Made by a program: the position numbers and the translations under genes. Shown one piece after another: positions 13,884 to 22,277 of a DNA stretch of 32,971 bases (positions within the stretch are counted from its first letter, which is position 1; the number at the start of each line of letters is the position of its first letter). The DNA is from Hyphomicrobiales bacterium (GTDB lineage Bacteria; Pseudomonadota; Alphaproteobacteria; Rhizobiales; Rhizobiaceae): the NCBI GenBank assembly GCA_900468535.1, contig UBTY01000033.1, forward strand, positions 1 through 32,971. The letters run 5' to 3'. The notes beneath the pieces were generated by a model. The model did not search any database. It was not told the origin of the DNA and worked only from the letters and a program-made list of their open reading frames with translations.

Positions 13884-15038
13884 TCAGTAAGCGTGGCCGC
13901 TCTTGTCGTTGATGGCTTTCTCGTCGACCTTGCCCCACAGCACTTTGTAGACCCAGGCGGTGTAGGCGAAGATGATCGGCAGGAAGATCACCGCGACGAC
14001 AAGCATGGTGAACAGCGTCGAATGGCTCGACGATGCATCCCACACCGTCAGGCTCGACTTCGGATCGAGCGAGGAGGGCAGGATGAACGGGAACATCGAG
14101 AGGCCGACCGTGGAGATGATGCCGAGGATCGAAACCTTGCTGAAGAGCAGCGTTGCGACCTCCCATCTTGCCCGCAGCGCGAGGAACGCCGCGGCCGCTC
14201 CGAGGAAGCCCAGGATCGGGGCAATGATCATCCACGGATAGGTGCTGTAGTTTGCAAGCCAGGACCCCTCATGCGTTGCAGTCTTGAGAAGCGGGTTCGA
14301 TGGACCCGTCGGGTTGATCGCGCTTGTGATGGTGTAGCCGTTGACGCCGAGAGCGAGAAAGATGCCGCCGAGCGCGAAGAGGACGACTACCGCGACCGCT
14401 GCCAGGCTTCCATAGCTTCTGGCCCGGTCCGCGACGGTTCCGCTTGCCTTGAGGACCAGCCAGGCAGATCCATGCAGGACCAGCATGGCGACCGAAAGCA
14501 GGCCACAGAGCAACGCGTAGGGGTTCAACAGTCCGAAGAACGAGCCTTCGTAGAAGATGCGCATGTCGGCCGGATCGAACCGGAACGGCACGCCCTGCAA
14601 CACGTTTCCGACCGCGACGCCGAAGATCAGCGACGGCACGAAGCCGCCGATGAACAGCGCGATGTCCCAATTGCCGCGCCAGCGGGCGCTTTCACGCTTC
14701 GAGCGGTACTTGAAGGCGACCGGCCGCAGGATGAGCGCGAGCAGTATCGCGAACATCGCAAGGTAGAAGCCCGAGAAGGACACCGCATAGAGCGGAGGCC
14801 AGGCGGCGAAGATGGCGCCGCCGCCCAGGATCAGCCAGACTTGGTTTCCTTCCCAGACGGGGCCAATGGTGTTGATGGCGACACGGCGTTCCGTATCCGT
14901 CTTGGCGACGAAGGGAAGCAGCGTGCCGACGCCGAGGTCGAAGCCGTCGCTGGCGGCAAAGGCGATCAGCAGCACCCCGAGAAGCAGCCACCAGATCATG
15001 CGCAGGATGTCGTAGCTTATGAGTTCGTGCAGGATCAT
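13884..15038 (-). CDS. cydB: Cytochrome bd ubiquinol oxidase subunit II
   Basis: 384-residue integral membrane protein, close to the usual ~380 residues. Family motifs are visible: ILRMIWWLLLGVLLIAFAASDGFDLGVGTLLPF at the N-terminus, NTIGPVWEGNQVWLILGGGAIFAAWPPLYA (the most conserved CydB segment), RPVAFKYRSKRES, and SLTVWDASSSHSTL near the end. CydB pairs with CydA and supports quinol oxidation and oxygen reduction to water with high affinity. It starts 6 bp after cydA and is followed by cydX, so translation is closely linked. No residue of note appears to be missing. Confidence 0.97.
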   Translation of the reverse strand: MILHELISYDILRMIWWLLLGVLLIAFAASDGFDLGVGTLLPFVAKTDTERRVAINTIGPVWEGNQVWLILGGGAIFAAWPPLYAVSFSGFYLAMFAILLALILRPVAFKYRSKRESARWRGNWDIALFIGGFVPSLIFGVAVGNVLQGVPFRFDPADMRIFYEGSFFGLLNPYALLCGLLSVAMLVLHGSAWLVLKASGTVADRARSYGSLAAVAVVVLFALGGIFLALGVNGYTITSAINPTGPSNPLLKTATHEGSWLANYSTYPWMIIAPILGFLGAAAAFLALRARWEVATLLFSKVSILGIISTVGLSMFPFILPSSLDPKSSLTVWDASSSHSTLFTMLVVAVIFLPIIFAYTAWVYKVLWGKVDEKAINDKSGHAY

Positions 15039-15044
15039 GATCGA

Positions 15045-16625
15045 TCACTCCGCGGCGGGAACGAGGGTTTCGGAAATGAGTTCGGCCTCCGGCTTGTCGT
15101 CCGGTTCCGGTCCCTTCTGGATGCTCTTGATCATCAAGGTCATCTCGACGACGATCAGCGCCGTGTAGAGGACGGCAAAGCCGATGATTGTCAGCAGGAC
15201 GGTGCTGGCGCCGAGGCTCGAGACCGCCATGGCCGTCGGCAGAACGCCTTCGATTACCCACGGCTGGCGCCCAATTTCGGCAACGATCCAGCCGGCTTCG
15301 ATGGCGATCCAGGGAAGCGGGATGGCGAAGACGGCGATCTTCAGCAACAGCGGATATTTGTCCAGGTGGCGGCGTGCCGAGAGCCAGAAGAAGGTGGCCG
15401 TCAGGACGATGAAGAACATGCCGAGCCCGACCATGATGCGGAACGACCAGAAGAGCGTCGGCACATGCGGGATGGTATCGCGGGCAGCCTGGGTGATCTG
15501 CGCGTCAGTCGCCTGGCGCGGGTCATCGACGTAGCGCTTCAGGAGAAGGGCATAACCAAGCTCGTGTCCCATTTCCTCGAAGGAGCTACGCAGCTGGGGT
15601 GCGATTGCATCCGGGGTCGCGGCTGCGCGGATCTGCATCAGCGCGTCGTAAGCCTTGATGCCGTCGCGGATACGAACCTCGGCTTGCTGTTCGAGCTTGT
15701 CGATGCCTGGGATCTCTGTCGTCAGCGAGCGCGTGCCGATCAGCCCCATGACCCAGGGGATATGGACCGCAAAGTGGGTCTCGCGGGCTTCCTGATCGGG
15801 GAAACCGAAGGCGGTGAAGGCGGCGGGCGCCGGCTCCGTCTTCCACATGGCTTCGATCGCGGCGAGCTTCATCTTCTGGTTTTCTGTCGCGAGGTAGCCG
15901 CTTTCGTCACCGAGGACGACAACCGACAGGGCCGATGCAAGGCCGAACGAGGCGGCAACCGTCATCGAGCGCTTGGCGATCTCGATGTGGCGCCCCTTCA
16001 AGAGGTACCAGGCCGAGACGCCGAGCACGAAGATCGAGGCACAGACGTAGCCGGCCGAGACCGTATGAACGAACTTCGCCTGGGCAACCGGATTAAAGAC
16101 CACGTCGAAGAAGCTGGTGACCTCCATGCGCATCGTCTGCGGGTTCAGCGCCGAGCCCACGGGGTTCTGCATCCAGCCGTTGGCAACAAGGATCCAGAGT
16201 GCCGAGAAGTTGGAGCCGAGCGCGACACACCATGTCGCCACCAGGTGACCAACCTTGGAGAGCTTGTCCCAACCGAAGAAGAACAGGCCGACGAAGGTAG
16301 CTTCGAGGAAGAAGGCCATCAGTCCTTCGATCGCCAGAGGCGCGCCGAAGATGTCGCCGACGTAGTAGCTGTAGTAGCTCCAATTCATGCCGAACTGGAA
16401 TTCCATGACGATGCCGGTGGCGACGCCGATGGCGAAATTGATGCCGAAGAGCACGCCCCAGAATTTCGTCATCTGGCGCCAGATCTGGCGGCCGGTCATG
16501 ACGTAAACGGTTTCCATGATGGCGAGCAGCACGGAAAGCCCGAGCGTCAATGGCACGAATAAAAAGTGGTAAAGCGCGGTCAGCGCAAATTGGAAGCGCG
16601 ATAGCGCGACTATGTCTAGTTCCAT
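15045..16625 (-). CDS. cydA: Cytochrome bd ubiquinol oxidase subunit I
   Basis: 526-residue membrane protein; E. coli CydA has 522. The N-terminus MELDIVALSRFQFALTALYHFLFVPLTLG carries the haem-ligand His20 (His19 in E. coli). A second haem-ligand His is in AKFVHTVSAGYV, and the quinol-site region GRQPWVIEGVLPT is conserved; the Q-loop length looks standard. The start is ATG 16625, with GGGAG 8-10 nt upstream; the open frame extends further but without family similarity. The enzyme transfers electrons from ubiquinol to oxygen at low oxygen levels. It lies between cydC (77 bp upstream) and cydB (6 bp downstream). Confidence 0.97.
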   Translation of the reverse strand: MELDIVALSRFQFALTALYHFLFVPLTLGLSVLLAIMETVYVMTGRQIWRQMTKFWGVLFGINFAIGVATGIVMEFQFGMNWSYYSYYVGDIFGAPLAIEGLMAFFLEATFVGLFFFGWDKLSKVGHLVATWCVALGSNFSALWILVANGWMQNPVGSALNPQTMRMEVTSFFDVVFNPVAQAKFVHTVSAGYVCASIFVLGVSAWYLLKGRHIEIAKRSMTVAASFGLASALSVVVLGDESGYLATENQKMKLAAIEAMWKTEPAPAAFTAFGFPDQEARETHFAVHIPWVMGLIGTRSLTTEIPGIDKLEQQAEVRIRDGIKAYDALMQIRAAATPDAIAPQLRSSFEEMGHELGYALLLKRYVDDPRQATDAQITQAARDTIPHVPTLFWSFRIMVGLGMFFIVLTATFFWLSARRHLDKYPLLLKIAVFAIPLPWIAIEAGWIVAEIGRQPWVIEGVLPTAMAVSSLGASTVLLTIIGFAVLYTALIVVEMTLMIKSIQKGPEPDDKPEAELISETLVPAAE

Positions 16626-16701
16626 TGTCTTTCTCCCACGGCCCCACGGGGTATGAAGAGTTTCCGCCGGGCCGGATTGCCGGGCGGTCATGCGGGTTGG
16701 C

Positions 16702-18390
16702 TCAGTCCGGTCTCAGCCGATTCAGAGCCTTTTCGAACGCCGCCTCTCCACGGCGTGAAACTTCTGCGATGCGCCCGTCCTCCATGACGGCGATGACATC
16801 CGCTATTGCGGCCTCGCGGCGGATGTGGGTGGCGATGACGAGCGAGCGTCCCTTCGCCTTCTCCGCCAGGCGGTTCATGACGTCGCGGGCGGTTGCGCCA
16901 TCGAGACCCTCGGTCGGCTCGTCGAGGAGCCAGAGCGGCGTGTCGCGCAGGAAGAGACGGGCAAGGGCGAGGCGGCGCGACTGGCCACCCGAGAGCCCCA
17001 TGCCGCCTTCACCAAGTAAGGTGTCGAGCCCATGCGGCAGTACGGCGACGTCCTGAAGGAGCCCGGCGGCCGCCAGCGCCTCGTTCAGGGCGGCATCCTT
17101 TGCCTCTAGGTTTGCCAGTTGCAGATTGCCGCGAAGGCTGTCCTGAAACAGCTCGGTGCGCTGCGTGAGCAGGGTGGCGTCGAGGCATTCGACGCTTCCC
17201 CGGCTCTGGCGCATTTCGGCCGCGAGCAGCGACAGCAGGGTCGATTTACCTGCGCCGCTGGTGCCGACGAGTGCGAGCGTCGAGCCTGCGGCCATCTCGA
17301 CATCGATGCCGTGAAGCACTGGCGTTTCCGCTTCGTAGCCGGCGCTGACGCCGCTCAGGCGAAAAGCCGACCCGTTTTGTGGCGCGCGGTTGCCGTGGAT
17401 CTCGTCATCGGCGGATAGCCGGGGCGCGATGCGACGTGCGGCGAGAAGCGTGCGACCGAGTTCCATCGCTCCACGCCGCAATGCGCCAAAGGGTTCAACC
17501 GATGCGAAAGCGATCAGGACAACGAGCGTGGCGGTCGGTGCGCTGATTGCCCCGCTGCCCGCAAGTGCAGCGACCGATAACAATGAACCGGTGAGAAGCG
17601 CGGTCGTCGTGAGGCCGAAACCGAAGGTCACACCGGTTTCTATCCGGCTCAGGCGATCGTCCGCATCCGATGCGTAGCGATCGGCTTCGGCGATTGCTGC
17701 GCGTTGGGCAGCAAGGCGTCCGGCCATCAGCAAGTCGGTCTGCCCGGCGACGAGGTCGATGGTGCGGGCGCGTAGCGCTTCGATGCCATAGGTGCGGCGA
17801 CGGGCGTGTTTCGTCGCGCGGCGCCCTGCCAGCAGCGGAATGCCGAGACCAGCGCCCAGCAGGGTGGCACCGACGGCAAGGCCGAAGAGCGGATTCATAA
17901 GACCGAGCGCGATGCTCGCGGCAAGCGCCGCGGCGATCGCTACGGCTGCCGGCACCAGTACGCGCAGATAAAGGGAATCCAGCGCGTCGATGTCGCCGGT
18001 CAGACGGAAAAGCAAGCGGGCGGGTCGGCGTGCCAGTTCACGGACTGCACCGGGTGCAGCCCATCCGCGAAACAGGCGTTCGCGAAGGGCAGCGAGTACG
18101 CTGAGCGTCGCGTCGTGGGTCGTCAGCCGCTCGGCATAGCGCGAGGCGGTGCGGCCAAGCGCAAGCAGGCGAATCCCGGCCGACGGCATGAAGACGTCGA
18201 AAGTGGCGATCGTTGCCACGGACAGTCCAGCGATGCCGGTCGCGGTGATGAACCAACCGGATAGGCCGAGCAGGGCGATGCCAGCAGAGACTGTTGTCGC
18301 GGAGAGTGCTGCGCCGAGGAGCAGGCCGCGGCGCCGCTCGGCCAGGAAAAGCTTGATGATCGGCTTCAGATTGGAAAGCGATGCGCTCAT
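16702..18390 (-). CDS. cydC: CydC, thiol/haem ABC exporter subunit
   Basis: 562-residue fusion of an ABC exporter membrane domain (about residues 1-310, six helices, starting LKPIIKLFLAERRRGLLLGAALSA) with an ATPase domain. The ATPase shows Walker A GTSGAGKSTLL, signature LSGGQSRRLALARLF and Walker B LWLLDEPTEGLD. CydC pairs with CydD to form the cysteine/glutathione exporter, more recently linked to haem, that is needed to assemble cytochrome bd. The ATG overlaps the cydD stop by 4 bp (ATGA), so the two are translationally coupled. A 76-bp gap separates it from cydA. Confidence 0.95.
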   Translation of the reverse strand: MSASLSNLKPIIKLFLAERRRGLLLGAALSATTVSAGIALLGLSGWFITATGIAGLSVATIATFDVFMPSAGIRLLALGRTASRYAERLTTHDATLSVLAALRERLFRGWAAPGAVRELARRPARLLFRLTGDIDALDSLYLRVLVPAAVAIAAALAASIALGLMNPLFGLAVGATLLGAGLGIPLLAGRRATKHARRRTYGIEALRARTIDLVAGQTDLLMAGRLAAQRAAIAEADRYASDADDRLSRIETGVTFGFGLTTTALLTGSLLSVAALAGSGAISAPTATLVVLIAFASVEPFGALRRGAMELGRTLLAARRIAPRLSADDEIHGNRAPQNGSAFRLSGVSAGYEAETPVLHGIDVEMAAGSTLALVGTSGAGKSTLLSLLAAEMRQSRGSVECLDATLLTQRTELFQDSLRGNLQLANLEAKDAALNEALAAAGLLQDVAVLPHGLDTLLGEGGMGLSGGQSRRLALARLFLRDTPLWLLDEPTEGLDGATARDVMNRLAEKAKGRSLVIATHIRREAAIADVIAVMEDGRIAEVSRRGEAAFEKALNRLRPD

Positions 18391-20081
18391 TCGGCGGCCT
18401 CCCGCAGAGTTTCGGGATCGAGCATGATTGTGCGATCCATGCGCGCCGCAAGCCGTGGGTCATGGGTTGCGACGACAAGCGTGCGGCCCTTGGCAAGAGC
18501 GATCAGGCTTTCGGTGATGTCGCCGGCGGTCTCTGCATCCAGGTGTGCGGTTGGCTCGTCAGCGAGTACGATTTGGGCGTCGGGATTGCAGGCGGCGCGG
18601 GCGATGGCGAGACGCAGCGCTTCGCCGCCCGATACTCCCAGGCCACCGTCGCCAAGCGGACGGCGGGCGTGGAGGCTGGCGAAACGGCCAAGCTTGGCGA
18701 GATCGAGTGCCCCTGCCACCGCCTGTCGGGACACATCAGGCCGACCGAGGGAAATATTGCCCGCAATGGTGCCCGCAAATATGTGCGGCTTCTGGCCGAC
18801 CCAGGCGATTTTGGCCTGCAGGGCGGGATTGGCGGGCTGTCCGTCGACGGTGACGCTGCCGGTGTCGCAGGCTGCGTGGCCGGCGATCAATGCGAGCAGG
18901 GTCGACTTGCCCGAACCGCTGGCGCCGAGGAGCGCGACGTGCTCGCCAGGACGAATGCTGAGATTGAACGCCTCGATCGCGGCATTGCCGTCCCTGTCGT
19001 AGCGGAAGCCGACATTCTCCAATCGGATGGCGCCGGCCGCGCTTTCGCTTGCGCGGGTATCGCCCCCAACCGGAAGCGGCAGTCCTTCCGCACTCAAGGC
19101 ATCGATCGCCTTGATTGCGGCTTCGCCTGCGGCCCGGTCATGCCAGACGGCCGAGAGTTCGCGCATCGGCTCGAAGAAGGCGGGGGCAAGCAGCAGCACG
19201 AAGAGGCCGCTTGTCAGGTCGAGACCGCCGGTCCAGGCGCCGAACCTGATCTCGCCAAGCAGGGAAAAGCCGATGTAGACGGCGACCAGCGCGACGCCGA
19301 GCGCGGCGAAAAGCTCGAGAACGGCCGACGACAGGAAGGCGATCTTCAGAACAGCCATGGTGCGGGTTTTCAGCTCGTCGGCATCGGTCCTCAGCCGGGT
19401 CGCGGTGGCATCGACGGCACCGAGCGAGCGGATCGTCGTCATGCCACGCAGGCGATCGAGCAAGAAACCATTGAGCCCGCCGGTCGCGGCAAGCTGCTTT
19501 TCGCTGGCTGCCTGCGCACGCCAGCCGATCAATGCCATGAAAACCGGGATTAGCGGCATCGCGAAGAGCAGGATCAGAGCCGCGATCCAGGAGATCGGAA
19601 AGACGCAGGCAAGGATGACTGATGGTACGGCACTCGCCTTGAAGCGCGCTGGCTGAAAGCGTGAGAGGTAGGGAACGATCATCTCGGCCTGTTCGCCGAT
19701 GATGCTTGCGGCTTCTCCCGAGCTCGGCCTTGTGCTGTCGATCGGCGAGCGCCGGGCGAGGGCAGCTGCAGCAAGTTCACGCCGCGCCGTCAGTTCGCCG
19801 CGTGCTGCGCGAAATGCCATGCGGCCGCCAGCCGCCTCGAGACAGCTTTTCGCGACCCCGAGGAGCGCGATATAGACGACGAACCACAAGACGTCGTTGA
19901 AGCCGCCGCCATCGGCAATACGGCCGACCGCGGTTGCGAGAATTGCTGCCTGCGGGATCCAGATGAGCGATGCCAGTGTCTGGACGATGGCTGCGTTTCG
20001 CAGCTTCGCATTTTTGGCCACGGCTCTTGCCGGCTTGCCGAAAGCCTGCTTTCCACTTGCGTCTAAGTAAGCACTCCCCAT
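18387..20081 (-). CDS. cydD: CydD, thiol/haem ABC exporter subunit
   Basis: 564-residue ABC half-transporter. The N-terminal ~310 residues form the membrane domain (AAIVQTLASLIWIPQAAILA opens the first helix; the GLNGFLLDRLRGMTTIRSLGA stretch is typical of CydD). The ATPase has Walker A GASGSGKSTLL, signature VSGGEALRLAIARAA and Walker B QIVLADEPTAHLD. It works with CydC in the inner membrane. The gene begins only 4 bp after the gbsR-like regulator stop, so it belongs to the same transcript. The ATG has an AAGAG stretch at about 9 nt, inside the end of the regulator gene. Confidence 0.95.
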   Translation of the reverse strand: MGSAYLDASGKQAFGKPARAVAKNAKLRNAAIVQTLASLIWIPQAAILATAVGRIADGGGFNDVLWFVVYIALLGVAKSCLEAAGGRMAFRAARGELTARRELAAAALARRSPIDSTRPSSGEAASIIGEQAEMIVPYLSRFQPARFKASAVPSVILACVFPISWIAALILLFAMPLIPVFMALIGWRAQAASEKQLAATGGLNGFLLDRLRGMTTIRSLGAVDATATRLRTDADELKTRTMAVLKIAFLSSAVLELFAALGVALVAVYIGFSLLGEIRFGAWTGGLDLTSGLFVLLLAPAFFEPMRELSAVWHDRAAGEAAIKAIDALSAEGLPLPVGGDTRASESAAGAIRLENVGFRYDRDGNAAIEAFNLSIRPGEHVALLGASGSGKSTLLALIAGHAACDTGSVTVDGQPANPALQAKIAWVGQKPHIFAGTIAGNISLGRPDVSRQAVAGALDLAKLGRFASLHARRPLGDGGLGVSGGEALRLAIARAACNPDAQIVLADEPTAHLDAETAGDITESLIALAKGRTLVVATHDPRLAARMDRTIMLDPETLREAAE

Positions 20082-20085
20082 AGCG

Positions 20086-20664
20086 CTAACTCTTGTTCGC
20101 AGGATTGGGCCGGCGGCTGCGGCCGAGCGAAATGACCCGGTCCTTGGCCTCCAGCAGCTTCGTCACTTTCGCACCTAAAGAGAGTAACGTTGCAAGGCGC
20201 TCGGTTTCAAGTTGTTTCACGTCTTCATACCAATGCGTCAGCTGCTCGATCAGCGCATGCATCTCGCTCATCCGCTCCTGGGCATGGCGCTCGGCTTCGC
20301 TTACGGGGCGCTGCATCAGGATTTCGCGAAGGACCGAGAGAGTGGGATCGACCTCGCGCTTCTTGCGCTCTTCCGCCAGTGTCCTCAGGATTTGCCAGAC
20401 GTCATCGGGCGTCGTGAAAAAATCGCGCCGGTCGTCCGGCTTGTGCTTCAGCAAGACCAGATTCCAGGTCTGCAGTTCGCGTAGACTCATCGAAACATTC
20501 GAGCGCGAGATGCCGAGCGCATCGGTGATCTCTTCCGCACAGAGCGGGGACGGCGAGACGTAGAGCAGGGCGTAAATCTGACCAACAGTACGGTTGATGC
20601 CCCAGCGAGAGCCCATTTCGCCGAAGTGCAGAACAAAGGATTGAACAAGCGGTGGAAGGTTCAT
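20086..20664 (-). CDS. GbsR/MarR-type regulator, first gene of cyd operon
   Basis: 192-residue winged-helix protein of the GbsR branch of the MarR superfamily. MNLPPLVQSFVLHFGEMGSRWGINRTVGQIYALLYVS is the characteristic N-terminus; LCAEEITDALGISRSNVSMSLREL is the DNA-binding helix-turn-helix and DDRRDFF the wing. A long C-terminal coiled-coil-like helix (HAQERMSEMHALIEQLTHWYEDVKQLETERLATLL) would mediate dimerisation. I choose ATG 20664 rather than the in-frame GTG at 20709, because the latter lies inside a perfect 26-bp palindrome and adds a tail (MISEISEITDITETE) unlike the family. GbsR proteins sense small molecules such as choline; the signal here is unknown. Position at the head of cydDCABX suggests autoregulation and control of the oxidase. 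Confidence 0.88.
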   Translation of the reverse strand: MNLPPLVQSFVLHFGEMGSRWGINRTVGQIYALLYVSPSPLCAEEITDALGISRSNVSMSLRELQTWNLVLLKHKPDDRRDFFTTPDDVWQILRTLAEERKKREVDPTLSVLREILMQRPVSEAERHAQERMSEMHALIEQLTHWYEDVKQLETERLATLLSLGAKVTKLLEAKDRVISLGRSRRPNPANKS

Positions 20665-20683
20665 CTCGGTTTCCGTTATGTCT

Positions 20684-20709
20684 GTGATTTCAGAAATTTC
20701 TGAAATCAC
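20684..20709. promoter_or_regulatory. 26-bp perfect palindrome, likely operator
   Basis: GTGATTTCAGAAA (20684-20696) is followed directly by its exact reverse complement TTTCTGAAATCAC (20697-20709), with no spacer. The nearest edge is 19 bp upstream of the gbsR-like ATG, and the palindrome overlaps the end of a -10 element. Its size and symmetry fit a dimeric winged-helix regulator, most simply the product of the adjacent gene. No other copy was noticed in this window. Confidence 0.75.
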
Positions 20710-20735
20710 TATAACTGGGTGGGCTTCGTGGGCAA
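20708..20735 (-). promoter_or_regulatory. Sigma70-like promoter overlapping the palindrome
   Basis: On the minus strand, TTGCCC (20730-20735, 4 of 6 to consensus) and TATAGT (20708-20713, 5 of 6) are separated by 16 bp. Transcription would start inside the 26-bp palindrome, so a protein bound there should block this promoter. Confidence 0.5.
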
Positions 20736-20774
20736 TCGGCTACTGAGGGCTGCGGCAATTTGGTGTCGCGGCGA

Positions 20775-20816
20775 GTCATAGGAAAATTCGCTGCGGCTGA
20801 ACTTGATCTGGATCAA
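20775..20816 (-). promoter_or_regulatory. FNR box and -10 upstream of gbsR-cyd operon
   Basis: TTGATCTGGATCAA (20803-20816) is a perfect TTGAT-N4-ATCAA FNR box, overlapping the hemN stop codon. On the minus strand a TATGAC -10-like hexamer lies at 20775-20780, with its centre 32 nt from the box centre. That equals the spacing of a class II FNR-activated promoter (box at -41.5). The start would be near 20768, giving a leader that includes the palindrome. Confidence 0.75.
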
Positions 20817-22159
20817 ACGGCGACGGAATGTTTCGCATGGCCCTGATTGAGGTAGCGATCGAACTTCGCGGCGATCGCCCGCACGAAAGGCCGGCCTTTC
20901 GGCGTGACCGTGAAGGTGTTGCCGTCGAAGGTGGTCAGCTCGTCCTCGTTGAAGATATGCGTACGCATCGCGTCGGCGCAGACGCCGTCGGCGGCGCGGC
21001 CGAACCGTGAGCGCAGGTCGGTGACGGAGAACGCATAGCGGCACATCAGGTCCTCGATGGCGGACGCCGCGGCGCGGTCGCTCTCCGACAGCGCAAACCC
21101 GCGGGCGACAGGCAAGTGTCCGTCCGAGATTGCCCGGCAATATTGGCCGGTCGCCGTGATGTTCTGCACATAGCCTTGCGGCAGGCGGCCGATCGACGAG
21201 GCGCCGAAGCCGATCAGAGCCTCTGCATCATCCGTGGTATAACCCTGGAAATTGCGCCGAAGCGTGCCGTCGGAGAGCTTCTGCGCCATGCAGTCGGCTG
21301 GCTTTGCAAAATGATCGATGCCGACAGAGACGTAGTCTGCTGCCATAAGGGCTTCGGCACCGGCGGCCGCCATCTCGAAGCGTTCAGCCGGACCAGCCAA
21401 CGTTGCCGCATCGATCTGCGACTGGTGTTTCTTCATCCAGGGAACATGCGCGTAGCCGAACATGGCAATCCGGTCGGGCGCCATGGAAAGGCATTGTTCG
21501 ATCGTCCGCATCAGCATCGCCCTGTCCTGGTGCGGCAGGCCGTAGACAATGTCGAGATTGATGGACGCGACGCCGAGGTCGCGCAGCGTGGTCACGACGT
21601 CGGCCGTCTCCGCGAAGCTTTGCGGGCGGTTGATGGCGGCCTGTACGATCGGTTCGAAGTCCTGCACGCCGACACTTGCCCGCGTGATGCCGAACGATCT
21701 CCATGCCTGCAGGCGCTCGGCGTCGACATGGGTCGGGTCGATCTCGACACTGATCTCGGCGTTGGGAGCGATGTCGAAATGCCGATCCAGCGTGTCGCGC
21801 AGCTTCTGCAGATCCTTCGGGCTGACAATCGTCGGCGAACCGCCGCCGAAATGGATCGTGCTGACCTTTCGCCGTTCGGGCAGGCTTTTGGCGACCATCT
21901 CGATCTCGTTGTTGAGCGCATCGAGATAGGCGGCGATCGGATCGTAGCGGCGCACCTGCTTGGTATGGCAGCCGCAATAGAAGCAGAGCCGATCGCAGAA
22001 CGGGATGTGCAGATAGAGCGACAGCGATCCATCCGCCTGCTCGCCAAGCCATTCCCGATAGACGGCTTCGTCGACGCCGTCATGGAAGTGCGGAGCCGTG
22101 GGGTAGCTGGTGTAGCGTGGCACGGGAGCGGCGTAGCGGGCGATGAGTTCGGCGTTCAT
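20813..22159 (-). CDS. hemN: Oxygen-independent coproporphyrinogen III oxidase
   Basis: 448-residue radical-SAM enzyme that decarboxylates coproporphyrinogen III to protoporphyrinogen IX without oxygen, for haem synthesis at low oxygen. The Fe-S motif is HIPFCDRLCFYCGCH with Cys55, Cys59 and Cys62 (plus Cys64), matching HemN of E. coli (Cys62, 66, 69, 71). The N-terminal RYAAPVPRYTSYPTAPHF is the HemN-type signature that separates it from HemW. FGGGSPTIVSP and the GLPHQD segment are also conserved. ATG 22159 is preceded by AAGGAC; an upstream in-frame start at 22183 is not needed. A perfect FNR box lies 48 bp upstream, so FnrN control is expected. The haem made here would serve the neighbouring cytochrome bd. 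Confidence 0.97.
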   Translation of the reverse strand: MNAELIARYAAPVPRYTSYPTAPHFHDGVDEAVYREWLGEQADGSLSLYLHIPFCDRLCFYCGCHTKQVRRYDPIAAYLDALNNEIEMVAKSLPERRKVSTIHFGGGSPTIVSPKDLQKLRDTLDRHFDIAPNAEISVEIDPTHVDAERLQAWRSFGITRASVGVQDFEPIVQAAINRPQSFAETADVVTTLRDLGVASINLDIVYGLPHQDRAMLMRTIEQCLSMAPDRIAMFGYAHVPWMKKHQSQIDAATLAGPAERFEMAAAGAEALMAADYVSVGIDHFAKPADCMAQKLSDGTLRRNFQGYTTDDAEALIGFGASSIGRLPQGYVQNITATGQYCRAISDGHLPVARGFALSESDRAAASAIEDLMCRYAFSVTDLRSRFGRAADGVCADAMRTHIFNEDELTTFDGNTFTVTPKGRPFVRAIAAKFDRYLNQGHAKHSVAV

Positions 22160-22206
22160 GGCGTGTCCTTTTGGGGAAGCCATAGCGGGCCCCGAACGGT
22201 GGCACT

Positions 22207-22220
22207 TTGATCTCGATCAA
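22207..22220. promoter_or_regulatory. FNR box between hemN and fnrN
   Basis: TTGATCTCGATCAA is a perfect TTGAT-N4-ATCAA site. Towards hemN, a TATGGC -10-like hexamer (22179-22184, minus strand) has its centre exactly 32 nt away, the class II FNR spacing. Towards fnrN, the best -10 candidate is TATGCT at 22253-22258, which would put the box near -51. The site is therefore suited to activating hemN and to autoregulating fnrN. Confidence 0.88.
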
Positions 22221-22277
22221 GAAAATGCTGTTCTCCCGCTGTGGCTGTAGTCTATGCTTTTGCGCGGAGCTGATTTG

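Noticed and set aside
13719..16562. A 947-codon open frame on the plus strand
   Set aside because: It lies opposite cydX, cydB and cydA, which match known proteins throughout. The plus-strand product is rich in Asp, Arg, Gln and His with no domain, as expected from the antisense of high-GC membrane-protein genes.
18381..19553. 390-codon plus-strand frame opposite cydD
   Set aside because: Fully inside the CydD coding region with intact ABC motifs on the other strand; the product has no recognisable features.
20665..20709. GTG start at 20709 for the gbsR-like gene
   Set aside because: It lies in the 26-bp palindrome and the extra 15 residues do not resemble the family N-terminus; ATG 20664 begins at the conserved NLPPLVQSF.
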